Assembly: GCA_002339135.1 (NCBI GenBank)
Contig: DDJR01000021.1
Coordinates: forward strand, 1-5,565
Direction of reading: 5' to 3'
Length of the DNA stretch: 5,565 nt
Source of the DNA: Flavobacteriales bacterium UBA2619
GTDB taxonomy: Bacteria; Bacteroidota; Bacteroidia; Flavobacteriales_D; Sanyastnellaceae
Part shown: positions 1-5,426 of the stretch, one piece after another
Layout of the letters: every line of letters begins with the position of its first letter
Numbering within the stretch: the first letter of the stretch is position 1
Made by a program: the position numbers and the translations under genes
The notes under the pieces: generated by a model
What the model was told of the DNA's origin: nothing
Database searches by the model: none
The model's input: the letters and a program-made list of their open reading frames with translations, nothing else

Positions 1-260
1 CTTAACAAATCTGCTCTCCTAGTGAGATATTCTGGAGTTAAAGAATCATTGGGACAAGCATTTGAAAACTCAGCATATGTCCTGACTAGATTCGTTACAT
101 TTAATGTGTCAAACGCCATACCTTTCTTCAAGCTTGATTCCATAGAATCAACCAAAGCCTGCCTTTCTGCGCAAGAAAATTCTTTCTCATCAGCTTTAGG
201 GGTGCATGAAACACACAACACAATCATTGTCATGACAAACAGTGGATACCGATTCTTCAT
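1..260 (-). CDS. Probable lipoprotein, N-terminal part (TPR-like), cut by left window edge
   Basis: Reading the minus strand from the ATG at 260 gives an open frame of 86 codons to the window edge. The N-terminus is a lipoprotein signal peptide: basic MKNR, a hydrophobic stretch (residues 5-17), then Cys19 preceded by L-C-V-S. This is a slightly atypical lipobox because Cys, not Leu, sits at -3. Export and lipid anchoring to the outer or inner membrane are inferred. The mature part (residues 60-86: Tyr62, then a PNDSLTPEYL segment and RRADLL) resembles the start of tetratricopeptide-type helices that I recall in Bacteroidota lipoproteins near def; this is recollection, not a search. The start codon overlaps the def stop codon as ATGA, and a purine-rich GAAAGGAAG abuts it, so translational coupling to def is likely. 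The function is unknown. Confidence 0.7.
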   Translation of the reverse strand, partial: MKNRYPLFVMTMIVLCVSCTPKADEKEFSCAERQALVDSMESSLKKGMAFDTLNVTNLVRTYAEFSNACPNDSLTPEYLTRRADLL

Positions 261-832
261 CTTCCTTTCTTTTTTGGCAATTTCATTTTGTAATCAACTG
301 GAATTTTCCCCAAGCCTATGTCTCGCAACTTTCCATGAAGCAATCTACGCTTAACTGCTGAAATGTGATCTGTGATCATAATCCCATCGAGATGATCATT
401 TTCATGAAGTACAATCCTCGCCGCGACACCTTGTAGCTTTTCTTCAACCAAGTCCCAATGTTCATTGTAGTATTCAACTGTGATCTCGTTAGACCTGACT
501 ACAGATTCTCTGATGCCGGGAATAGACAAACAGCCCTCTTCCATACTCACCTTGTCTTTTGAATGGTCAAAAATAACAGGATTAATCATCACTCTTTTAA
601 ACCCCTCGCAACCTTTATCACCATTTTCTCCTTCTGAAAAAGGAGAGCCATCAATTAAAAACATCCTGACAGATTCTCCTACCTGAGGAGCAGCAAGTCC
701 AACTCCCTCAGCATGATACATTGTCTCCCACATATCATCAATCAACTTAGAAAGCCCTGAATGTCCCTCATTTATTTCTTCCGCCTCAGCTTTTAACACA
801 GAATCCCCAAAAGCAACTATAGGTTTTATCAT
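257..832 (-). CDS. def: Peptide deformylase
   Basis: This enzyme removes the formyl group from the N-terminal methionine of nascent proteins, acting in the cytosol at the ribosome exit. At 191 aa it has the usual family length. All three deformylase motifs are intact: GVGLAAPQ (residues 43-50), EGCLS (99-103, metal ligand Cys101) and HENDH (143-147, metal ligands His143 and His147, catalytic Glu144). The N-terminus (MIKPIVAFGDSVL) matches the normal family start, so the ATG at 832 is well supported even though no Shine-Dalgarno site precedes it. The basic C-terminal tail (KLPKKKGR) is encoded by the purine-rich stretch that may serve as the ribosome site of the next gene. The gene is divergent from ribBA across 31 bp and overlaps the downstream lipoprotein gene by 4 bp, so those two probably share a transcript. 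Confidence 0.97.
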   Translation of the reverse strand: MIKPIVAFGDSVLKAEAEEINEGHSGLSKLIDDMWETMYHAEGVGLAAPQVGESVRMFLIDGSPFSEGENGDKGCEGFKRVMINPVIFDHSKDKVSMEEGCLSIPGIRESVVRSNEITVEYYNEHWDLVEEKLQGVAARIVLHENDHLDGIMITDHISAVKRRLLHGKLRDIGLGKIPVDYKMKLPKKKGR

Positions 833-836
833 TTTA

Positions 837-844
837 CAAAATTA
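837..844 (-). promoter_or_regulatory. Candidate -7 promoter element for def (leaderless)
   Basis: Read on the minus strand this is TAATTTTG, an exact match to the Bacteroidota -7 consensus TAnnTTTG. It ends 4 bases before the def ATG, so transcription would begin at or within a base or two of the start codon. A TTG at 870-868 on the minus strand, inside the ribBA start region, lies 23 nt upstream. That is at the long end of the known spacing for the -33 element. No start site has been mapped, so the assignment is inferred. Confidence 0.5.
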
Positions 845-851
845 AGAATGT

Positions 852-859
852 TACTTTTG
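852..859 (+). promoter_or_regulatory. Candidate -7 promoter element for ribBA (leaderless)
   Basis: TACTTTTG matches the Bacteroidota -7 consensus TAnnTTTG exactly and ends 4 bases before the ribBA ATG, so the mRNA would start at about the start codon. No clear TTG -33 element is seen at the expected distance, which falls inside the def start codon region. There is no room for an FMN riboswitch, which controls riboflavin genes in many other bacteria. Confidence 0.5.
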
Positions 860-863
860 TAAA

Positions 864-1985
864 ATGGCAATTTTAGATTCTATTCCTGAAGCAATTGAAG
901 TAATTCGCTCAGGAGGCGTTATTATAGTGGTCGATGACGAGGACCGTGAGAACGAAGGTGACTTTATTACCGCTGCTAGAAGTGTCACTCCTGAGATCAT
1001 CAATTTTATGGCAACTCACGGACGAGGGCTTATTTGCGCACCTTTAATCGAGAGTCGTTGTGATGCTTTGGGACTGGGCCTGATGGTCCAAACAAACAAC
1101 GCCGCTTACGAAACACCTTTTACAGTATCAGTTGACCTGATAGGAAACGGATGCACAACAGGGATATCCGCAAGCGATCGTTCAAAAACCATACATGCAT
1201 TAATCGATCCCGACACCGACCCCAACAATTTGGGGAAACCAGGTCATATTTTCCCATTGCGTGCAAAAGCGGGTGGAGTTCTTAGAAGAAATGGCCACAC
1301 GGAAGCTGCAATTGACTTTGCAAGACTTGCCGGTTTTGAACCCGCTGGTGTCATCGTTGAGATCTTAAATGAAGATGGAACCATGGCCAGGCTTCCTGAA
1401 TTAAAGAAGCTAGCGATAAAACACGACATGAAACTTGTCTCAATTGCAGACCTAATCGCTTACAGGCTAGAAAACGAGACACTCATCGAAAGAACAGTTG
1501 AAGTCAAACTCAATACTGAGTTCGGATCATTTACTGCAATATCTTACCGTCAAATCACAAACGATGTTGAACACCTCGCATTGGTAAAAGGCAAGTGGGA
1601 ACCTGGTGACGTAGTCCCAGTTCGAGTTCATGCGTCTAGCATGATTGGCGACATCTTCCAAGTCTCCGATCTAGGCAAGGGGCCTCAGCTTCAGGCGGCA
1701 ATGTCTAAAATAGAAGAACTTGAATATGGCGCAATTGTATTCATCAACAAATTGCATCAAGGTGGTGGATTCGCTTCAGAATTAAAAGCATATGCAGCCT
1801 ACAACAATCAGCAAAAGAAATCTGGAGTGTTTCATCCATTTGACTCCAAAGATTATGGAATAGGAGCCCAAATTGTGAGAGACCTTGGAATCGAGAAAAT
1901 CAATCTTCTATCTGATAGCCCTAAAAAAACTGGAACAATTGGATATGGATTAGAGATTGTTAACCACACACCTCTAACGAAGTAA
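864..1985 (+). CDS. ribBA: RibBA: DHBP synthase with degenerate GTP cyclohydrolase II domain
   Basis: The N-terminal half (about residues 1-200) is 3,4-dihydroxy-2-butanone-4-phosphate synthase, which makes the four-carbon unit of riboflavin from ribulose 5-phosphate. Its motifs are intact: DDEDRENEGD (24-33), HGRGLICAP (52-60), TGISASDRSKTI (99-110), GHIFPL (127-132) and GHTEAAIDF (144-152). The C-terminal half (about 205-373) has the fold-level signature of GTP cyclohydrolase II (RVH 254-256, DYGIGAQI 330-337, GYGLEIV 360-366) but lacks its key residues. The three zinc cysteines align with Ser259, Leu270 and Lys272. The QEGRGIGL segment has become KLHQGGGF (296-303), and the DxRDYG arginine is Lys329. 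The first half should be active and the second probably is not, so a separate ribA elsewhere in the genome is expected. The start matches the family N-terminus. A terminator follows 31 bp after the stop. Confidence 0.95.
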   Translation: MAILDSIPEAIEVIRSGGVIIVVDDEDRENEGDFITAARSVTPEIINFMATHGRGLICAPLIESRCDALGLGLMVQTNNAAYETPFTVSVDLIGNGCTTGISASDRSKTIHALIDPDTDPNNLGKPGHIFPLRAKAGGVLRRNGHTEAAIDFARLAGFEPAGVIVEILNEDGTMARLPELKKLAIKHDMKLVSIADLIAYRLENETLIERTVEVKLNTEFGSFTAISYRQITNDVEHLALVKGKWEPGDVVPVRVHASSMIGDIFQVSDLGKGPQLQAAMSKIEELEYGAIVFINKLHQGGGFASELKAYAAYNNQQKKSGVFHPFDSKDYGIGAQIVRDLGIEKINLLSDSPKKTGTIGYGLEIVNHTPLTK

Positions 1986-2015
1986 ACTTACTTTTACCGG
2001 CACTTATTACACACA

Positions 2016-2044
2016 GAAAAAGCCCGCATTAAGCGAGCTTTTTC
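2016..2044. terminator. Bidirectional Rho-independent terminator between ribBA and rpmE2
   Basis: GAAAAAGC (2016-2023) pairs with GCTTTTTC (2037-2044). After one C/A mismatch, CGC (2025-2027) pairs with GCG (2033-2035) around the loop ATTAA. The A-run on the left and T-run on the right give a U-tract to transcripts from either side. It lies 31 bp after the ribBA stop and 31 bp after the rpmE2 stop, so it serves both convergent genes. Confidence 0.85.
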
Positions 2045-2074
2045 GAACAATAAAAAACAGGATAAAAGTAACGT

Positions 2075-2329
2075 CTACTTTTTAAACTTCTCGTACTTCT
2101 GACGGAATTTATCAATACGTCCAGCTGTGTCCACGAACTGTGCCTTCCCTGTATAAAAAGGGTGTGACTGTGAACTTACTTCTACTTTTATTAATGGATA
2201 CTCATTACCATCTTCCCATGTGATGGATTCTTTAGTATTTGTTGTGGAGCGGCTTAAAAAAGCGAACTCATTGCTCATGTCTTTAAAAACGACAGTGCGG
2301 TAATTTTCAGGGTGTATTCCTTTTTTCAT
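2075..2329 (-). CDS. rpmE2: 50S ribosomal protein L31, type B
   Basis: This is a small protein of the large ribosomal subunit that takes part in the bridge between subunits. At 84 aa it has the usual type B length. Family signatures are MKKGIHPENYR (1-11), EDGNEYPL (39-46), SSQSHPFYTG (52-61) and VDTAGR (66-71), with a basic C-terminal tail. It contains no cysteine, so it is the zinc-free form (C-minus) rather than the zinc-binding type A form. In some other bacteria the two forms are exchanged under zinc limitation. Whether this organism also has a type A gene cannot be seen here, and I see no clear Zur operator. It is convergent with ribBA and stands alone with its own promoter and terminator. 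Confidence 0.97.
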   Translation of the reverse strand: MKKGIHPENYRTVVFKDMSNEFAFLSRSTTNTKESITWEDGNEYPLIKVEVSSQSHPFYTGKAQFVDTAGRIDKFRQKYEKFKK

Positions 2330-2346
2330 ATCTCAGAATTGGACGG

Positions 2347-2379
2347 CAAATATAGTGAAATAAATTGAAAAATATCCAA
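2347..2379 (-). promoter_or_regulatory. Candidate rpmE2 promoter (-7 TATATTTG, -33 TTG)
   Basis: On the minus strand, TATATTTG (2354-2347) matches TAnnTTTG exactly. A TTG (2379-2377) lies 22 nt upstream, within the known Bacteroidota spacing. The predicted start near 2341 leaves a leader of about a dozen bases before the ATG at 2329. The -33 TTG lies inside the first copy of a 12-bp direct repeat (2373-2384). Confidence 0.55.
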
Positions 2380-2384
2380 CCACT
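2373..2384. repeat. 12-bp direct repeat, copy 1
   Basis: TATCCAACCACT occurs here and again, identically, at 2629-2640. Both copies are preceded by AAAA; copy 2 has one extra T between that run and the repeat. This copy overlaps the candidate -33 region of rpmE2. The function is unknown. Confidence 0.7.
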
Positions 2385-2422
2385 CGCACAAAGAATTTCA
2401 TGATGTTAATTTATCATAACGC

Positions 2423-2462
2423 TAATGGTATACTTTGATAGTTATAGTATGTATTACCATTA
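2423..2462. repeat. Inverted repeat around a promoter-like motif
   Basis: TAATGGTATAC (2423-2433) pairs with GTATTACCATTA (2451-2462) over 11 bp with one bulged T (2454). The spacer begins with TTTG, which completes TATACTTTG (2429-2437), a near match to the -7 consensus with the internal spacing off by one. It could be an operator over a promoter for the candidate RNA downstream, or a hairpin. The region is AT-rich, so chance cannot be dismissed. Confidence 0.5.
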
Positions 2463-2618
2463 TATGTTCATATATTAGCCAAAATCTATACGAGTTAAGC
2501 TGTTAAGCATAAACACAATAGATTTATGAATTTAAGTGAGTTTAGCCTTTGTGCTAAACATCAAGTGATAATTTGGTTAAGTTAGTCCCGCGCTAAAACG
2601 TTAGCGCGGGATTTTCTT
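2441..2618 (+). ncRNA. Candidate structured small RNA, family not recognised
   Basis: The strong terminator at 2587-2623 points in the plus direction, but no plus-strand gene lies between it and the previous terminator, so a non-coding transcript is inferred. Hand folding gives a rod-like hairpin from 2475 to 2580. Its closing stem is TTAGCCAAAATC (2475-2486) with GAT-AA-TTTGGTTAA (2567-2580), 12 pairs with one GU and a 2-nt bulge. An asymmetric internal loop (14 and 6 nt) follows. An upper stem pairs 2501-2513 with 2548-2560 (12 of 13 pairs, one GU). A local 7-bp hairpin (GTTTAGC 2540-2546 with GCTAAAC 2553-2559) competes with the upper stem. A tandem GTTAAGC repeat (2494-2500, 2502-2508) lies in the left strand. 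The 5' end is a guess from the promoter-like motif at 2429-2437. Size and shape invite comparison with 6S RNA, but I cannot confirm this. Confidence 0.35.
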
Positions 2619-2623
2619 TGTTT
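2587..2623 (+). terminator. Strong Rho-independent terminator with no assigned gene
   Basis: CCCGCGCTAA (2587-2596) pairs perfectly with TTAGCGCGGG (2601-2610) around loop AACG. T2586-A2611 adds an eleventh pair, and the stem is followed by TTTTCTTTGTTT. The left flank has no A-run, so the signal works on the plus strand only. It cannot serve ribBA, which has its own terminator, or rpmE2, which is on the other strand. Confidence 0.88.
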
Positions 2624-2628
2624 AAAAT

Positions 2629-2640
2629 TATCCAACCACT
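2629..2640. repeat. 12-bp direct repeat, copy 2
   Basis: TATCCAACCACT is identical to 2373-2384. This copy lies just after the U-tract of the orphan terminator and about 120 bp before xerD. No promoter element is associated with it. Confidence 0.7.
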
Positions 2641-2726
2641 TAAAATGTTTGGTTCCCCCAAGTGTTTTCGGACTTTATTTGTTAGTAATGTTTTAAACCA
2701 CAAAAATAACTACCCGTAACTAAAAC

Positions 2727-2734
2727 GAACTTTG
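2727..2734 (+). promoter_or_regulatory. Weak candidate -7 element for xerD
   Basis: GAACTTTG differs from TAnnTTTG at one position and lies 24 bases before the xerD ATG. No TTG -33 element is seen at 17-23 nt upstream. It is the best match in the region but weak. Confidence 0.25.
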
Positions 2735-2758
2735 CACAGAGATAATTGAAACAAGAAT

Positions 2759-3697
2759 ATGGAGACTATTCAAACTGATTGGAAATCTGCGTTAAAAGGA
2801 TATGAAGACTATCTAGCTCTTGAAAGAGGGCTAAGTAAGAATTCTATCTTAGCATACATGAGAGATATCCGTCAATTTGCAAAACAAATTGAGACAAGTC
2901 ATGGCCTCACCAATCCAGCGCTCATCACTGTCGCTCATGTCGAAAATTATTTATCTTATCTCTTCGACAATGGAATGGCTAAAAACAGCCAAGCCAGGAA
3001 GCTAAGTGGAGTTAGAAGTTTCTGTAAATTTTTAAGAATCGAAGGAATCATGCAGATTGATCCTATCGAATTGATCGAAGGCCCTCGGCCAGAGAGAAAG
3101 CTTCCTGATGTTTTAACTGTGAATGAAATTGAACGACTCATCACTTCAATAGACATGAGCAGAAAAGAAGGAGTAAGAAATAAAGCAATGCTAGAAGTCC
3201 TTTACAGCTGCGGACTCAGAGTAAGTGAACTCACATCGCTAAAAATATCAAGAGTTGATCAAATTGATGGTTTAATTCGAGTTGTGGGGAAAGGAAACAA
3301 AGAAAGAGTGATTCCTATAGGTCACCAAGCATGTGATGCCATTGATGATTACCTCTCTCATTACAGAGCTGAAATCACACCATCACACGGACATGAAGAT
3401 ATCTTATTTATGGGAAAGAAAGGTGTGGAATTAACACGTCAAATGGTTTTTACACTCATTAAAAGAAGTGCAATCACTGCAGGAATAAGAAAGAAGGTAA
3501 GCCCACACACATTTCGCCACAGTTTCGCCACGCATCTTATTGAAGCCGGAGCTGATTTAAGGGCAGTGCAAGAGATGCTTGGGCATGCTCAAATCACAAC
3601 CACAGAAATTTACACACACCTTGACAAAAGGTATTTAGAAGAGCAGGTTACGATGTTCCACCCTCGCTCAACACCGACTTCAGAAGTTAAATCCTAG
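2759..3697 (+). CDS. xerD: Tyrosine site-specific recombinase, XerC/XerD type
   Basis: This is a cytosolic DNA recombinase that, with a partner Xer protein, resolves chromosome dimers at dif during replication and division. At 312 aa it is slightly longer than the roughly 300 aa of XerC and XerD, the excess being a short polar tail after FHPR. The N-terminal SAM-like core-binding domain covers about residues 10-95 and the catalytic domain about 115-300. All six catalytic residues are present: Arg154 (CGLRVSEL), Lys178 (GKGNKER), His250 and Arg253 (HTFRH), His276 (LGH) and the nucleophile Tyr285 (IYTHL). The TTTEIYTHLD pattern and HPR ending fit the chromosomal Xer group rather than phage integrases. 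No phage or element genes adjoin it. XerD is chosen over XerC from resemblance to Bacteroidota proteins; that choice is uncertain. The ATG is preceded by an A-rich stretch without a Shine-Dalgarno site. It converges on ettA with an 8-bp gap. Confidence 0.9.
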   Translation: METIQTDWKSALKGYEDYLALERGLSKNSILAYMRDIRQFAKQIETSHGLTNPALITVAHVENYLSYLFDNGMAKNSQARKLSGVRSFCKFLRIEGIMQIDPIELIEGPRPERKLPDVLTVNEIERLITSIDMSRKEGVRNKAMLEVLYSCGLRVSELTSLKISRVDQIDGLIRVVGKGNKERVIPIGHQACDAIDDYLSHYRAEITPSHGHEDILFMGKKGVELTRQMVFTLIKRSAITAGIRKKVSPHTFRHSFATHLIEAGADLRAVQEMLGHAQITTTEIYTHLDKRYLEEQVTMFHPRSTPTSEVKS

Positions 3698-3705
3698 CGG
3701 AGAAC

Positions 3706-5394
3706 TTACCCTCTTACAAGTTTGCGATACTTAATCCTTTTAGGACCATCACTACCAAGACGCTTCTTCTTGTTTTCCTCATAATCTGAATAAAGACCTT
3801 CGAACCAGACGACATTAGAATCCCCTTCAAATGCGAGAATGTGAGTGCAAATTCGATCTAAGAAGTAACGGTCGTGTGAGATCACAACAGCACAACCCGC
3901 AAAAGCGAGGATTCCTTCCTCTAAAGCACGTAAAGTATTCACATCAATATCATTGGTAGGCTCGTCTAAAAGCAACACGTTCGCTTCTGTCTTGAGTGTC
4001 ATTGCCAAATGCAGACGGTTTCTTTCTCCACCTGAAAGCACTTTGCATTTCTTTTGCTGATCTGGTCCATTAAAGTTAAATCGACTTACATATGCACGAG
4101 AGTTGATTAACTCACCTCCAATTTCTATATGCTCATTCTTCCCTGAGACAACTTCCCAAACAGTCGCTTCTGGATCGATGTCTTTGTGGGTTTGATCGAC
4201 ATACCCCAATTCTACTGTATCACCTAAAGACAGCTCTCCATTGTCAGGCGTTTCCTCTCCCATAATCATCTTGAAAAGAGTGGTTTTTCCTGCACCGTTA
4301 GGCCCTACAATTCCCACAATCCCTGCAGGAGGCAGCTCGAAAGTCAATCCATCAATGAGTAGTTTGTCACCAAATGATTTTTGAAGGTTCTTGACTTCAA
4401 GAACCTTGTTTCCGAGACGCGGCCCGTTAGGAATTGGAATTTGCAAGCGGGTGTTTTTCTCTTTTGACCCATCAGAAAGCATGATTTCGTAATTAGAAAT
4501 TCGGGCTTTGTTCTTTGCTCGACGACCTTTGGGGCTGGTTCTAATCCACTCAAGCTCTTTGTCCAATTCTTTTTTCCGTTTGCTTTCTTGCTTTTCTTCA
4601 ATGGCCAAACGTTTGGTTTTCTGTTCTAACCAATTTTGATAATTCCCCTCATAAGGAATGCCCTCTCCCCGATCTAATTCTAAAATCCAACCAGCTACGT
4701 TATCTAAGAAATATCTATCGTGTGTCACACAAAGAACCGTCCCTTCATACTGCTCAAGATGTTGTTCAAGCCAATCGATAGACTCAGCATCCAAGTGGTT
4801 CGTAGGCTCATCAAGCAGAAGAACATCCGGTTGCTTGAGTAACAATCTACAAAGAGCAACACGTCTTCTTTCGCCACCAGAAAGCTCAGATATTTTTTGA
4901 GTGTCAGGAGGACAGCGCAATGCGTCCATTGCAATGCTTAACTTGGTGTCTAATTCCCACGCATCAAGTGCATCTATTCGGTCTTGAACTTCAGCCTGGC
5001 GATTGATTAAAGCATCCATTTTTTCAGGAGAGTTTAAAATCTCTTCATCCATAAACTTTGCGTTTATTTCCTCAAACTCAGCAAGTGTATCTACAATCTC
5101 CTGTGTACCCTCTTCTACAATCTCTCTGACAGTCTTGGATTCATCGAGATCCGGTTCTTGTGGCAAATATCCCACTGTATAACCTGGAGCCCAAACGATA
5201 TCACCTCGATACGATTCATCTAAACCAGCGATGATCTTCATCACAGTTGACTTACCTGAACCATTCACTCCAATAATTCCAATTTTCGCACCGTAGTAAA
5301 ACGAAAGGTAAACATCTTTTAAAATCTGTTTGCCGGTGGGTGTTTCTTTATTCACCTTCACCATTGAAAATATCACTTTCTTATCGTCGGCCAT
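3706..5394 (-). CDS. ettA: Energy-dependent translational throttle protein EttA (ABC-F ATPase)
   Basis: This is a soluble ABC-F protein that, in E. coli, binds the ribosomal E site and gates the first elongation step according to the ATP/ADP ratio. At 562 aa it is close to E. coli EttA (555 aa). Nucleotide-binding domain 1 has Walker A GVNGSGKST (42-50), signature LSGGERRRVA (171-180), Walker B with Glu196 (LLLDEPTNHLD 192-202) and switch His225. An acidic arm insertion (about 90-145) precedes its signature motif. The linker (about 250-325) is highly charged and has the TSPKGRRAKNKARI segment (286-299) typical of EttA. Domain 2 has Walker A GPNGAGKTT (364-372), LSGGERNR (453-460), LLLDEPTNDID (474-484) and His507. 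Both catalytic sites look intact and there are no membrane segments, so it is not a transporter. The start matches the family N-terminus. Confidence 0.96.
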   Translation of the reverse strand: MADDKKVIFSMVKVNKETPTGKQILKDVYLSFYYGAKIGIIGVNGSGKSTVMKIIAGLDESYRGDIVWAPGYTVGYLPQEPDLDESKTVREIVEEGTQEIVDTLAEFEEINAKFMDEEILNSPEKMDALINRQAEVQDRIDALDAWELDTKLSIAMDALRCPPDTQKISELSGGERRRVALCRLLLKQPDVLLLDEPTNHLDAESIDWLEQHLEQYEGTVLCVTHDRYFLDNVAGWILELDRGEGIPYEGNYQNWLEQKTKRLAIEEKQESKRKKELDKELEWIRTSPKGRRAKNKARISNYEIMLSDGSKEKNTRLQIPIPNGPRLGNKVLEVKNLQKSFGDKLLIDGLTFELPPAGIVGIVGPNGAGKTTLFKMIMGEETPDNGELSLGDTVELGYVDQTHKDIDPEATVWEVVSGKNEHIEIGGELINSRAYVSRFNFNGPDQQKKCKVLSGGERNRLHLAMTLKTEANVLLLDEPTNDIDVNTLRALEEGILAFAGCAVVISHDRYFLDRICTHILAFEGDSNVVWFEGLYSDYEENKKKRLGSDGPKRIKYRKLVRG

Positions 5395-5411
5395 TTTATT
5401 CTAATTTTCCC

Positions 5412-5419
5412 CAAAGGTA
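5412..5419 (-). promoter_or_regulatory. Candidate -7 promoter element for ettA
   Basis: On the minus strand this is TACCTTTG, an exact TAnnTTTG match in the 32-bp gap between the upstream gene's stop and the ettA ATG. The predicted leader is about 10-14 A-rich bases with no Shine-Dalgarno site. No TTG is seen at the -33 distance, which falls in the end of the upstream gene. ettA could also be co-transcribed with that gene, since no terminator separates them. Confidence 0.45.
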
Positions 5420-5426
5420 CTGCACA

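Larger units (their letters stand above)
830..866. repeat. Perfect 12-bp inverted repeat spanning both def and ribBA start codons
   Basis: CATTTTACAAAA (830-841) and TTTTGTAAAATG (855-866) are exact reverse complements separated by 13 bp. The arms include both start codons and the TTTG half of both candidate -7 elements. Part of the symmetry follows from two similar promoters facing each other. The match of all 12 positions is more than the two promoter motifs and two ATGs demand, so an operator role is possible but unproven. Confidence 0.8.
2330..2758. other. Gene-free AT-rich stretch between rpmE2 and xerD
   Basis: These 429 bp hold no convincing protein gene on either strand; the longest plus-strand start-to-stop runs I read are 12 and 17 codons. 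The contents, in order, are the rpmE2 promoter, one copy of a 12-bp repeat, an inverted repeat over a candidate plus-strand promoter (2423-2462), a predicted long imperfect hairpin (2475-2580), a strong plus-strand terminator (2587-2623), the second copy of the 12-bp repeat, and about 115 bp of upstream region for xerD. In that last part I see only a weak promoter-like motif. Confidence 0.8.

Noticed and set aside
22..354. 110-codon plus-strand open frame over the lipoprotein/def junction
   Set aside because: It is antisense to two better-supported genes, including a lipoprotein with a signal peptide and a deformylase with all motifs.
833..863. FMN riboswitch before ribBA
   Set aside because: Only 31 bp lie between def and ribBA, far too short, and the transcript is probably leaderless.
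2400..2470. Zur-type operator for rpmE2, suggested by GTTATAGTAT-like sequence
   Set aside because: The match to the known Zur palindrome is poor and lies well upstream of the rpmE2 promoter.
2425..2478. Tyr-rich 17-codon plus-strand ORF (6 Tyr, 2 Phe) upstream of a terminator, resembling an attenuation leader peptide
   Set aside because: AT-rich sequence easily gives Tyr and Phe codons, the gene after the terminator is a recombinase rather than an aromatic amino acid gene, and no alternative antiterminator stem was found.
2330..2758. dif site or tRNA gene in the gap before xerD
   Set aside because: No 28-bp dif-like pair of half-sites and no T-loop or acceptor-stem pattern could be found by eye.
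2759..3697. Tyrosine recombinase as the integrase of a prophage or integrative element
   Set aside because: It resembles chromosomal XerC/XerD, its neighbours are housekeeping genes, and no attachment-site repeats or tRNA gene are visible.
4344..4934. Open frames on both strands inside ettA
   Set aside because: They lie wholly inside the well-supported ettA frame, have low-complexity or basic compositions, and show no recognisable motif.
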